Of a DNA stretch of 64,000 nt, positions 9,029 to 17,338 are shown piece after piece. The position numbers and the translations under genes are program-made. This stretch comes from Thiomicrorhabdus sp. ZW0627 (GTDB taxonomy: Bacteria > Pseudomonadota > Gammaproteobacteria > Thiomicrospirales > Thiomicrospiraceae), in NCBI RefSeq assembly GCF_029767005.1, contig NZ_JARUQR010000001.1, forward strand, positions 124,001 to 188,000. The letters are read 5' to 3'. Positions within the stretch are counted from its first letter, which is position 1. The number at the start of each line of letters is the position of its first letter. The notes under the pieces are model-generated. The model was not told the DNA's origin. It was given only the letters and a program-made list of their open reading frames with translations, and did not search any database.

Positions 9029-10072
9029 TTGAGTACGCAGATATTAAACGCACAAATTCCCCAATCTTCTATCGGACAGCGCTTGGATGTGGCGATCGCG
9101 CCACTGTTTTCAGACTATTCCAGAAGTCGTATTCAGCAGTGGATAAAAGAGGGTAAGGTCTCCGTTGACGGAGAAGTTTGGACCAAACCCCGTCAAGCCG
9201 TTTTGGGCGGAGAAAAAGTCGAACTGACTGCAGAGCTGGAAGAAGAAACTTCGTTGGAAGCGCAGGATATTCCGCTGGACATCATCTATGAAGATGATGC
9301 CATCATGGTCATCAATAAACCAGCAGGCCTGGTGGTTCACCCGGGTGCCGGCAATCCGGATCAGACGTTGATGAACGCATTACTGTTCCATGATAAGCGT
9401 TTGCGTGAAGTGCCTAGAGCGGGAATCGTACACCGTTTGGATAAGGAAACTTCCGGTTTGATGGTTGTGGCGAAAACCGTTCCGGCACAGACCCATTTGG
9501 TCGAGCAGTTGCAACGTCACGCAGTTGAACGTATTTACGATGCGGTCGTGGTCGGCAAAATGATTTCCGGCGGCACGGTCAATAAGCCGATCGGGCGCAG
9601 TTCCCAGGACCGCAAGAAAATGGCGATTCGTCTGATGGGCGGTAAGCCTGCAGTGAGCCATTACCGTGTCCTTGAACACTTCCGTGAACATACCCGTGTG
9701 CGTGTTAAGTTGGAAACCGGTCGTACTCATCAGATTCGTGTTCACATGGCTTCCGTTGGTTTTCCTTTGGTCGGTGATCCGGTCTATGGTAAACGTTTAC
9801 GGATTCCGAAGCAGATGCTTGAAGAGTTCGTGGAAACTCTGAGAAGCTTCAAGCGTCAGGCGTTACATGCAGGGGCGCTAAGCCTGACTCATCCAGTAAC
9901 CGGTAAAACGATGAAGTGGAAGGTCGATATGCCGGAAGATATGCTGAACTTGATCGATATGCTTCGTGACGATATGGACGAGTTTGAAGCTCAACATGCC
10001 GGCTACGATGAATTCGATTACGATTACGGTGTTGAAGTGGAATGGGTGACCGATGACGATATTCCGGATTGA
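9029..10072 (+). CDS. rluD: 23S rRNA pseudouridine(1911/1915/1917) synthase
   Basis: 347 residues. An N-terminal S4 RNA-binding domain (SRSRIQQWIKEGKVSVDG) precedes a RluA-type catalytic domain with HRLDKETSG, the catalytic Asp being residue 138. RluD modifies helix 69 of 23S rRNA during 50S maturation. The start is a TTG at 9029 with AAGG upstream; no ATG fits the family N-terminus. The acidic C-terminal tail (DDMDEFEAQHAGYDEFDYDYG) is longer than usual. pgeF follows 56 bases later. Confidence 0.94.
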   Translation: MSTQILNAQIPQSSIGQRLDVAIAPLFSDYSRSRIQQWIKEGKVSVDGEVWTKPRQAVLGGEKVELTAELEEETSLEAQDIPLDIIYEDDAIMVINKPAGLVVHPGAGNPDQTLMNALLFHDKRLREVPRAGIVHRLDKETSGLMVVAKTVPAQTHLVEQLQRHAVERIYDAVVVGKMISGGTVNKPIGRSSQDRKKMAIRLMGGKPAVSHYRVLEHFREHTRVRVKLETGRTHQIRVHMASVGFPLVGDPVYGKRLRIPKQMLEEFVETLRSFKRQALHAGALSLTHPVTGKTMKWKVDMPEDMLNLIDMLRDDMDEFEAQHAGYDEFDYDYGVEVEWVTDDDIPD

Positions 10073-10128
10073 GCCGTTTGGCATTTCAATAACCAGTCAC
10101 TGTAAGTCGAGTAACTAGATACTTTCTT

Positions 10129-10878
10129 ATGTTTATCCATCCCGACTGGCCTGCTCCTAAACAGATCAAAGCCTTGTGCACTACCCGAAAGGGCGGTGTC
10201 AGCAAGGTTCCCTATGATAGTTTCAATCTTGCCACTCATGTCGGCGACCAAACGGACGACGTTGAACAAAACCGTTTATTGTTGAAACGCTTGGCGGACT
10301 TGCCTTCCGAGCCTTTTTGGCTTGACCAGCAGCATACCAAGACACTGATTTGTCTGGATGACTCGGATGTATCGGATTGGGAACCGGTGGTTGCGGATGC
10401 GTCTTGGAGTAGTTTACCGAACCATGTCGCAGTGGTCATGACAGCGGACTGCCTTCCTATTTTAGTTACGAATCTCCAAGGGACCTTGGTGACGGCGATC
10501 CATGCCGGTTGGAAAGGGGCGGCTGAAGGGATTGTGACTAAAAGCCTGCTTGCTTTGCCGGAAAATCCGGAAAATCTGATGGTGTGGATCGGTCCGGCGA
10601 TACGTCAAGACTATTTTGAGGTCGGCAAGGATGTTCTCGAAGCCTTTGTGAAACTTAAAGCTGAGAACGAGCAGTACTTTCAGCCGTTGAGTAAAGAGGG
10701 CGCCGAGAAGTATTTGGCAGACTTGGCAGGCCTGGTTAAATCGGAAATGTTGGATTTAGGCGTCCAACACATCTACGACAGCGGTCTCTGCTCATTCGAG
10801 AATCAAGAAGATTTCTATTCTTACCGTCGTGACGGTCAGACCGGTCGCATGGCATCTTTGATCTGGATTGCCGATTGA
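10129..10878 (+). CDS. pgeF: Peptidoglycan editing factor PgeF (YfiH/LACC1 family)
   Basis: 249 residues. The family removes wrongly incorporated amino acids from peptidoglycan precursors in E. coli, and related proteins act as purine nucleoside phosphorylases or copper oxidases. Metal-ligand motifs are visible: TADCLPIL, HAGWKGAAEG and the C-terminal CSFENQEDFYSYRRDGQTGR. The rluD-pgeF order is conserved and suggests an operon. Confidence 0.9.
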   Translation: MFIHPDWPAPKQIKALCTTRKGGVSKVPYDSFNLATHVGDQTDDVEQNRLLLKRLADLPSEPFWLDQQHTKTLICLDDSDVSDWEPVVADASWSSLPNHVAVVMTADCLPILVTNLQGTLVTAIHAGWKGAAEGIVTKSLLALPENPENLMVWIGPAIRQDYFEVGKDVLEAFVKLKAENEQYFQPLSKEGAEKYLADLAGLVKSEMLDLGVQHIYDSGLCSFENQEDFYSYRRDGQTGRMASLIWIAD

Positions 10879-10889
10879 CTTCGGCAATC
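10866..10889 (+). terminator. Inverted repeat at the end of pgeF, possible terminator
   Basis: GATTGCCGA (10866-10874) pairs with TCGGCAATC (10881-10889) around the stop codon. There is no strong T run, so terminator function is uncertain. Confidence 0.35.
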
Positions 10890-10899
10890 TGGATTCTGT

Positions 10900-12891
10900 T
10901 TAAAGCCCGTTACCTGTTTTTAGAAAGTAATCGGCACGTTCCACGTCTTCGGCCAAGCCTGAGATGACAATTCGGTCATCCACGCGAATCCGGGTTTCGA
11001 CGTCCGGGTTTTCACCTCTGACATGGCCGCGGGCGATGGCATCCACTTTGACGTTCAACTGGTCAAATGGTAACTGTTTGATTTTTTTTCCGACGGCGTA
11101 GTCCTTATCCAACATCAGTACCGTGTGAATCACACGGTTCATGATCTGATGCTCATCTAACGGGTTGTCATATTGACCCGGATAGAAGTTCTCCAGCAGT
11201 TTGTAACGGTTTTTCCGGATCTCACGGGTTTCCCGCAAGACTTTGCTTGGTGGTTGGCCGACCATCAGAAGCAGGTGCGAGGAGAGCATGATGCTTGATT
11301 CGAAGGTGTCCGGAACCACTTCGGTTGCACCGGCTTCTAGCAGTTCATTCAGGTGCGAGTCGTCGATGGTACGAACCAGAACCGGAATGTCCGGAGAAAT
11401 GTGGCGGATAGTGTGAAGAATCTTCATCGAAGCATGGTAATCACTGAAAGTGATGATGACCGCTTTCGCCTTGTCGATTCCCGCTGCATGGAGAATTCGC
11501 TCTTTGGAGGCATCACCGTAGTAGACGCGTTCGCCGGCATTGTTTGCTTCGGTAACACGGCGGATATCCATGTCGAGTGCCACGAAGTTTTCCGGAGCCT
11601 TATGCAGGAAGCGGCTGACGGTCTGTCCGACACGTCCGAATCCACAAAGGATGATGTGGTTGGACAGATAGATGTTTTCCTGGGCGATGACTTTTTCCAT
11701 CTCGCTTTGGCTTTTCGCATAACTGCCGCGATTAATGAAGCGGGTGATGTTGCCATTGAATTTGACCAATAGCGGCGCGATTGCCATGCTGATGACGGCT
11801 GCTGTCAGTAGGATATTACCTTCTTCTTCCGGCAGCAGGCGATAGGTAAAGGCGAGGGTCATCAATACCAGACCGAACTCACCGACCTGTGCCAAAGAAA
11901 TGGATGTGCGCATGGCGACACCGGGCTCTTTGTTGAATAGACGGGCAACCGCGTAGATGACTACGCCTTTGACAAGAATGATGCTTACCGCGACGGCGAT
12001 GATGATCCAGAAATGTTCCAGTAACCGCTCGATGGAGATGAGCATCCCGACGGTGACGAAGAACAACCCAAGAAGGATGTCCTGGAAAGGGCGGATGTCG
12101 GATTCGATCTGGTGGCGGTACTCGGTTTCACCCAGCATCATACCGGCCAGGAAAGCGCCCAGTGTCATGGAAAGCCCCATTTCCTCAGTCAGGGCGGCCG
12201 AACTCAAGGCTACCAGCAGTACGGTCAGGGTGAAAAGCTCGGAAGATTTTGCGGAAGCGACTTCATGGAAGAGCGGACGCAAAAGATAACGGCCGATTGC
12301 GTGCATGACGACGACGATCAGGATACCCTTCACGAAAGCACTTACAAGTGACATGGTGAGTGCGTTTTCACCTTCGCTCATCGCCAGAGCGGGAATCAGA
12401 ATCAGCAATGGAATTGCCATGATGTCCTGGAATATCAGGATGCCGATTGCCGAACGTCCATGGCGGGATTGGATTTCGGCCTGCTCTGTCAACTGCTTGA
12501 TGACGATAGCGGTTGAAGACAATGCAAAGGCGGAGGCCACCACAATGTTGGTGTTATTATCCAAGCCGGCGAACCAGCCGATGATATAGATAATAATACC
12601 GGTACTGAATACCTGCATGCTTCCCAGGCCGAATACCTGCTTGCGCATCGTTAGCATCTGCGAGAGGGAAAACTCGAGGCCGATCGAAAACAGCAGGAAT
12701 ACGATCCCTAGTTCGGCGAGGAGCTTGATGTTCTTCTCTTCCTGAATCCAGCCGAAGCCATACGGCCCGACGATGATACCGACGATGATGTAGCTTAAAA
12801 TCGGCGGAAAGTGCAGACGGCGGGAGATTGATACGGTGATGACCGCAATCCCTAAGAGTAAGACGATATGTAGCAGCAGGTGGTCGTTCAC
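10900..12891 (-). CDS. Kef-type monovalent cation:proton antiporter (CPA2) with RCK domains
   Basis: 663 residues. About a dozen membrane helices form the Na+/H+ exchanger domain (residues about 1-385). A cytoplasmic RCK_N (TrkA-N) domain follows with the nucleotide loop GFGRVGQTV near residue 417, and then a C-terminal TrkA-C domain (about 575-660). Such proteins exchange K+ or Na+ for protons and are gated by nucleotides or glutathione adducts. The GTG start at 12891 has AAGGA five bases upstream. KefB or KefC is not distinguishable, and there is no KefF/G partner gene nearby. Confidence 0.88.
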   Translation of the reverse strand: MNDHLLLHIVLLLGIAVITVSISRRLHFPPILSYIIVGIIVGPYGFGWIQEEKNIKLLAELGIVFLLFSIGLEFSLSQMLTMRKQVFGLGSMQVFSTGIIIYIIGWFAGLDNNTNIVVASAFALSSTAIVIKQLTEQAEIQSRHGRSAIGILIFQDIMAIPLLILIPALAMSEGENALTMSLVSAFVKGILIVVVMHAIGRYLLRPLFHEVASAKSSELFTLTVLLVALSSAALTEEMGLSMTLGAFLAGMMLGETEYRHQIESDIRPFQDILLGLFFVTVGMLISIERLLEHFWIIIAVAVSIILVKGVVIYAVARLFNKEPGVAMRTSISLAQVGEFGLVLMTLAFTYRLLPEEEGNILLTAAVISMAIAPLLVKFNGNITRFINRGSYAKSQSEMEKVIAQENIYLSNHIILCGFGRVGQTVSRFLHKAPENFVALDMDIRRVTEANNAGERVYYGDASKERILHAAGIDKAKAVIITFSDYHASMKILHTIRHISPDIPVLVRTIDDSHLNELLEAGATEVVPDTFESSIMLSSHLLLMVGQPPSKVLRETREIRKNRYKLLENFYPGQYDNPLDEHQIMNRVIHTVLMLDKDYAVGKKIKQLPFDQLNVKVDAIARGHVRGENPDVETRIRVDDRIVISGLAEDVERADYFLKTGNGL

Positions 12892-13032
12892 TGGGTTCCT
12901 TGGTTATCCGAGTTGATGCTGGTTTTTTAAGGTAAATTTCAATTCTGATTAGTAATATTAACTACGTCGTATTAACTATAAAGTATTTTAATGTTTTAGA
13001 GTAGCCTTTAACCTTAAAAAATATAGGTTTTA

Positions 13033-13875
13033 TTACAGGTTTTGAAAGCGCATTGACAGGTCAATTGCCTGAACGTGCTTGGTGATCGCACCCGTTGAGA
13101 TGAAATCCACCCCTGTGGTCGCTAATGTGGCGAGTTGACCGATTTCGACGTTACCCGAAACTTCCAGTTTCGCGCGACCCTCTACAAATTGAACGGCCTG
13201 GTGCATCATGTCGAGTGTAAAGTTATCAAGCATGATAATGTCTGCACCGGCTTCAACCGCTTGGCTGACTTCGTCCAGATTTTCGGTTTCGACTTCCACT
13301 GTGACGTTTGGGTGATAACTTTTCGCGGTGGAGACGGCATTGGCAATTCCACCCGCAGCCATGATGTGATTCTCTTTGATCAGAATCGCATCGTACAAAC
13401 CAATGCGATGGTTCGTGCCACCGCCGCAGGCGACGGCGTATTTTTGCGCCAGTCTGAGTCCAGGTATGGTTTTACGGGTGTCGAGCAGTTTGGTTTTGGA
13501 TTGATTCAACTCGGCAACATAACGTGCTGTGACGGTTGCCGTGGCAGAGAGTGTCTGCAGAAAATTCAATGCGGTGCGTTCGGCTGTCAGAATGGAGCGG
13601 GCCGGCCCTTCAAGCGTACACAGTAATTGATCCGCTTCAACGGTTTCACCTTCTTTTACCACCCAGTTGATCGCTATCGCGGGATCGACTTGTCTGAACA
13701 CTTCGTCGAACCACGGACGTCCGCAAACAACGGCTGATTCACGGCTGATGATGTTGGCCGTAGCGCGGTTGGCTTCCGGAATCAGGTCGGCGGTCAAATC
13801 GCCTTCACGGACATCTTCGTCAAGTGCAATACGAACGGTTTCGGTCAGGTTTTGGAAGTAGTTGATTTCGCGCAT
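13033..13875 (-). CDS. nadC: Nicotinate-nucleotide pyrophosphorylase (carboxylating), quinolinate phosphoribosyltransferase
   Basis: 280 residues. It joins quinolinate and PRPP to nicotinate mononucleotide, releasing CO2, in de novo NAD synthesis. Family motifs are EDVREGDLTADLIP, ERTALNFLQTLSATAT, DTRKTIPGLRLAQKYAV and GGTNHRIGLYDAILIKENH. The C-terminal barrel ends TGVDFISTGAITKHV. It is divergent from ampD with a 124-base gap. nadE is about 5 kb away. Confidence 0.95.
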   Translation of the reverse strand: MREINYFQNLTETVRIALDEDVREGDLTADLIPEANRATANIISRESAVVCGRPWFDEVFRQVDPAIAINWVVKEGETVEADQLLCTLEGPARSILTAERTALNFLQTLSATATVTARYVAELNQSKTKLLDTRKTIPGLRLAQKYAVACGGGTNHRIGLYDAILIKENHIMAAGGIANAVSTAKSYHPNVTVEVETENLDEVSQAVEAGADIIMLDNFTLDMMHQAVQFVEGRAKLEVSGNVEIGQLATLATTGVDFISTGAITKHVQAIDLSMRFQNL

Positions 13876-13915
13876 AGAACTTTCTGTTAAATAATTAGGG
13901 GTATAATTAAGAATA

Positions 13916-13942
13916 TTGTAAATCGCTTGGTTTCTGTATTAT
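13916..13942 (+). promoter_or_regulatory. Possible sigma70-like promoter for ampD
   Basis: TTGTAA (13916-13921) and TATTAT (13937-13942) are 15 bases apart, shorter than ideal, and 58 bases before the ampD start. Tentative. Confidence 0.3.
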
Positions 13943-13999
13943 ACCTCAACGAGAGGGGAGTAAAGGCCTAAGCTATAACCTATTCTAAGGGAGTTTTGA

Positions 14000-14569
14000 G
14001 TGTATCAAGTGGATGTGGAATCAGGCCTGTGCAAACAGGCGGAATTTATTGAAAGTCCGAACTATGATGAACGTCCTCAAGGAAGCCGTCCGGAATTGAT
14101 TGTGATCCACGGCATCAGTCTGCCTCCCAAGCAATTCGGCGGTGACGCGATCACCCAGCTTTTCACCAATCGTCTGAATCCGGAAGAAGATCCTTATTTT
14201 GAAAAAATTCACGGGCTGAAGGTTTCCGCACATGCGTTGATTCGCCGTAACGGTCAACTGATTCAATATGTACCTTTCCACTTCCGTGCGTGGCATGCAG
14301 GCCTTTCGTATTTTGAGGGGCGTGAACGCTGTAATGATTTTTCAATCGGGATTGAGTTGGAAGGTACCGATGAAACCTGTTACACCTCAAGTCAGTACCA
14401 TACTTTGAGCGATCTGATTAAAGGGCTTTGGCAGGCTTATCCCGAATTAAAATCCAATCCGGTAGTCGGGCACAGCGACATCGCGCCGGGTAGAAAAACC
14501 GATCCGGGAGCCTATTTTCAATGGGCATCTTTGGAGCGTATGTTGGAAGAGTCGTCAAAAAAGGTTTGA
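14000..14569 (+). CDS. ampD: 1,6-anhydro-N-acetylmuramyl-L-alanine amidase AmpD
   Basis: 189 residues of the Amidase_2 (zinc amidase) family. It cleaves anhydro-muropeptides in the cytoplasm during cell-wall recycling. Zinc ligands are visible at IHGIS (His37), WHAG and the C-terminal VGHSDIAPGRKTDPG. The GTG start at 14000 has AAGGGAG upstream. No signal peptide, as expected for AmpD rather than AmiD. Confidence 0.93.
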   Translation: MYQVDVESGLCKQAEFIESPNYDERPQGSRPELIVIHGISLPPKQFGGDAITQLFTNRLNPEEDPYFEKIHGLKVSAHALIRRNGQLIQYVPFHFRAWHAGLSYFEGRERCNDFSIGIELEGTDETCYTSSQYHTLSDLIKGLWQAYPELKSNPVVGHSDIAPGRKTDPGAYFQWASLERMLEESSKKV

Positions 14570-14588
14570 TTGAAACCGGAATGTTAAT

Positions 14589-14804
14589 TTAGGCAATCCA
14601 TCCAGTCTTTGGTGGCGTTTTCTTCGGTGGTTCTTCTTTGGGGGAGAATTTCTTGCAGGCTTCGCCAGAGGTTTCCAGAACCACTTGACTTGGAAGGCGT
14701 TTGCTTTTGAATCCGAATGCTTTGCAGCCACGCGGTTGGTTGGCGTCCCAAGTGATGTAGAAATGCCGGCATTTAAAGCAGTCGATCGAATTAGTTTTTT
14801 TCAT
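14589..14804 (-). CDS. Conserved small cysteine-containing protein, unknown function
   Basis: 71 residues. It has CFKCRHFYITWDANQPRGCK, the stretch GFKSKRLPSQVV and a further Cys in GEACKKF. Four Cys suggest a small metal site. I recall this pattern as a conserved small protein of proteobacteria, sometimes labelled uracil-DNA-glycosylase-like, without proven function. The C-terminus is Pro/Lys-rich. It converges with ampD and is divergent from the flavodoxin gene. Confidence 0.75.
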   Translation of the reverse strand: MKKTNSIDCFKCRHFYITWDANQPRGCKAFGFKSKRLPSQVVLETSGEACKKFSPKEEPPKKTPPKTGWIA

Positions 14805-14961
14805 AAAGCACTATAAAATTTAGTGAATTAATTCTCAAAAAGGTTGTGCTATGATGCGCAATATATAAGTATTAGTTATGCTGTATAAGGTTTTTTATGG
14901 CCTTTGAGGCTTTTAGTAACAGAATTCATTTTACTTTCATTTGATTTAAAAGGGTATAGAC

Positions 14962-15477
14962 ATGAGTAAAGTTGGCCTATTCTACGGGACGGATACAGGT
15001 AACACCGAGCGTGTTGCGGATATGATTATGGAAAAGATGGGTGCAGACCTGGTTGAAGTCCATGATATCGCAACCGCCAGTGCCGATGATTTCGCCAAGT
15101 ACGACAAGATCATCCTAGGTCAACCAACTTGGTATTACGGTGAGCTTCAAAGTAGCTGGGACGATTTCTGGGAAGACTTCAAAGGCATCGATTTTACCGG
15201 GAAGACGGTGGCTTGTTTCGGTTTGGGCGACCAGGCGGATTATGCTGAGTACTTCTTGGATGCGATGGGGCTGATGCACGATGTGGCTGTCGAAAACGGC
15301 GCAATTCCGGCAGGCTATACGTCAACCGACGGTTTCGAATTTGACGAATCCAAGGCGATTACGGAAGACGGTGAGTTCTTTGTTGGGCTGGGTATCGACG
15401 AAGATCAGCAACCGGAATTGACCGAGCAGCGTGTCAATGATTGGGTTGAGCAGGTCAAGGAAGAGTTTGAACTTTAA
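14962..15477 (+). CDS. fldA: Long-chain flavodoxin
   Basis: 171 residues, usual for long-chain flavodoxins. The FMN phosphate loop GTDTGNTE is at residues 9-16. Aromatic residues in PTWYYGEL and in GDQADYAEYFLDA flank the flavin, and the protein is strongly acidic. It is a one-electron carrier that replaces ferredoxin. The ATG at 14962 has AAAAGGG upstream. No clear Fur box was found in the AT-rich upstream region. Confidence 0.94.
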   Translation: MSKVGLFYGTDTGNTERVADMIMEKMGADLVEVHDIATASADDFAKYDKIILGQPTWYYGELQSSWDDFWEDFKGIDFTGKTVACFGLGDQADYAEYFLDAMGLMHDVAVENGAIPAGYTSTDGFEFDESKAITEDGEFFVGLGIDEDQQPELTEQRVNDWVEQVKEEFEL

Positions 15478-15503
15478 ACGGTTTCAAGCTTGCTACCCTG
15501 AAT

Positions 15504-15530
15504 AAAAAACCGCTTAAATGCGGTTTTTTT
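15504..15530. terminator. Bidirectional terminator after fldA
   Basis: AAAAAACCGC and GCGGTTTTTTT flank a TTAAAT loop. Confidence 0.85.
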
Positions 15531-15571
15531 ATGCCTGAATATTTGTAAAACGGTCTTGAAAACAGTGCCGA

Positions 15572-15597
15572 AAAACCCAACAGGCCTGTTGGGTTTT
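15572..15597. repeat. 26-bp perfect palindrome with ACAGGCCTGT core
   Basis: The core is at 15580-15589. Flanks AAAACCCA and TGGGTTTT extend the dyad to 26 bp with no mismatch. It lies between the convergent fldA and HAD genes and may act as a second terminator for the reverse gene. Confidence 0.85.
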
Positions 15598-15609
15598 GAA
15601 AATTGTATT

Positions 15610-16263
15610 TTAACGCAGGCTGATTACAGGCCAGTTGTTCTGCTCTGCGACTTGTTTCAATTTGTCATCGGCATCGACCACGATCGGGTGGTCGACAATC
15701 TCAAGCAACGGCAGGTCGTTGTGTGAATCCGAATAGAAGTAACTGTCTTCAAGTGTTTCATTTTCCTGCTGCAGCCATTCTTTAAGACGAGTAACTTTGC
15801 CTTGCTGAAAAGTAGGAATGCCGGCAACTTCTCCGGTATACCGGCCGTCAACGATTTCGCCCTCGGTTCCCAATAGCTCGTCGATGCCGTAGCGCGCTCC
15901 AATCGGACGAGTGATAAAGGTATTGGTGGCGGTGATGATGATAACGCGGTCGCCTTTGGCTTTGTGCTCGTCTACCAGAGCCTGGGCTTTTGGTAGAAAG
16001 ATGGGTTCGATGAAATCTTTCATGAACTGATTGTGCCAATCCGCCAGGGTTTCCATGCTCTGTTCGCTCAACGGTTTGAGTGCAAAGCGCTGATAAGCCA
16101 TGATGTCGAGCGTTCCGGCTTTGTAATCTTCATAGAACTGGTCGTTCTGTTTGGCAAAGGCGCCACCGTCCACGAGGCCGTTCTGTACTAAAAACTCGCC
16201 CCACAGGTAATCACTGTCGCCTGCAATCAAGGTATTGTCCAAGTCGAAAATCGCTAATGCCAT
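15610..16263 (-). CDS. HAD-IB family phosphatase (SerB/CicA-like)
   Basis: 217 residues. Catalytic motif I is FDLDNTL (nucleophile Asp7, acid Asp9), motif II is IIITATN, and motif IV is SDSHNDLPLLE. The helical cap is the type found in phosphoserine phosphatase relatives of subfamily IB. The substrate is unknown; such proteins act on phosphomonoesters. It is divergent from rppH, an arrangement seen in related bacteria. Confidence 0.85.
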   Translation of the reverse strand: MALAIFDLDNTLIAGDSDYLWGEFLVQNGLVDGGAFAKQNDQFYEDYKAGTLDIMAYQRFALKPLSEQSMETLADWHNQFMKDFIEPIFLPKAQALVDEHKAKGDRVIIITATNTFITRPIGARYGIDELLGTEGEIVDGRYTGEVAGIPTFQQGKVTRLKEWLQQENETLEDSYFYSDSHNDLPLLEIVDHPIVVDADDKLKQVAEQNNWPVISLR

Positions 16264-16448
16264 GCCGTTTTGATCCGAATATTGAATTGGGGCACAATCC
16301 TAAACCATTGATTGCGTTGCGACAAGTAGCGCTGCACGAAATTTGCAAAGAACCGTTATCTGGTAACAAACAGAAATTTAAGATTGAAAAAATTACAAAA
16401 CTCAGGCAATAATAACCGATATTTATATTGAAAGATTTAAGGTTTTTT

Positions 16449-16937
16449 GTGATAGATGAAGATGGGTATCGGCCGAATGTCGGTATTATAATTGTAAACA
16501 AGGAAGGTAAGCTTTTTTGGGGAAAGCGCATCCAGCAGGATGCGTGGCAATTTCCTCAAGGCGGGATTCGCGAACACGAGACCCCTCAGCAAGCCGTGTT
16601 TAGGGAGCTCAAGGAGGAAGTCGGTCTAGAGCCTTCGGATGTCCGCGTTTTAGGGCGTACCGAAGATTGGCTGACCTATGACTTGCCTAAGCATCTCATT
16701 CGCCACTACAGTCAACCGGTCTGCATCGGTCAGAAGCAGATCTGGTTCATGTTGGGGCTGGAAGGGGATGCCGAGCGAATAAATCTAGGCTTGCACGACA
16801 GTCCTGAATTCGAAGATTGGACGTGGGTTGACTACTGGCGTCCGGTTCAGGAAGTGGTTTCGTTCAAGCAGGCGGTTTACCACCAAGCATTGACCGAGCT
16901 GGAAGAGACGCTGGATAAATTCTGGCTTCCAAGGTAG
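16449..16937 (+). CDS. rppH: RNA pyrophosphohydrolase RppH
   Basis: About 162 residues. RppH removes pyrophosphate from mRNA 5' ends and starts RNase E decay. The Nudix box is GGIREHETPQQAVFRELKEE followed by VGL. The GTG at 16449 (VIDEDGYRPNVG) matches the family N-terminus and has AAGG six bases upstream; a TTG at 16428 would add seven residues. A strong terminator follows. Confidence 0.94.
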   Translation: MIDEDGYRPNVGIIIVNKEGKLFWGKRIQQDAWQFPQGGIREHETPQQAVFRELKEEVGLEPSDVRVLGRTEDWLTYDLPKHLIRHYSQPVCIGQKQIWFMLGLEGDAERINLGLHDSPEFEDWTWVDYWRPVQEVVSFKQAVYHQALTELEETLDKFWLPR

Positions 16938-16977
16938 GTTGTTTGTATCGAGTTTTTGACCTGATAAAAGTTCATTT

Positions 16978-17002
16978 AAAGCCCCGGTTTCGGGGCTTTT
17001 TT
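16978..17002 (+). terminator. Intrinsic terminator after rppH
   Basis: AAAGCCCCG (16978-16986) pairs with CGGGGCTTT (16991-16999), followed by more T. Confidence 0.9.
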
Positions 17003-17072
17003 ATGTCTAAAGGTCGCATTTTTTTTACGTGTAATTACAATGGTTTCAATCGCTTAGCATTCTGATAGCCTT

Positions 17073-17088
17073 TGAACAGGCCTGTTCA
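17073..17088. repeat. 16-bp palindrome with ACAGGCCTGT core
   Basis: TGAACAGG and CCTGTTCA form a perfect dyad in the gap between rppH and aceE, 74 bases after the rppH terminator and about 70 bases before the structured aceE leader. Confidence 0.85.
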
Positions 17089-17143
17089 GGCCGCTTTAAA
17101 TGTAAAAATACATTAAAAAATGTTATTATGCTTCGAATTTCTT

Positions 17144-17338
17144 GAGCCCTCGGCGCGGTTAAATACGCCTTTTATGGCGTATCGAATCGAGGGTTCAGCG
17201 TCTTGGAATACTAAGTAGCTGGAACCCTAGACGTTTAATATTGTTGGCGGTACGGATATGACCTATCTGTACTGACTTTGCTTCAGGCATACCCAGCTCC
17301 TGAAGGTTAAATGATCCAACCCATGAGGTACGCACATC
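17144..17338 (+). ncRNA. Candidate structured 5' leader of aceE
   Basis: The 400-base gap before aceE holds several hairpins. An outer stem GAGCCCTCG (17144-17152) pairs with CGAGGGTTC (17188-17196) through one G-U. Inside it ATACGCC (17163-17169) pairs with GGCGTAT (17176-17182). A third stem, GGTACGGATA (17249-17258) with TATCTGTACT (17264-17273), encloses TGACC. GGTT and AACC near 17306-17321 may form a fourth just before the start. None has a T run, so they look regulatory rather than terminating. No known riboswitch class recognised. This entry also covers the long gene-free gap. Confidence 0.5.
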
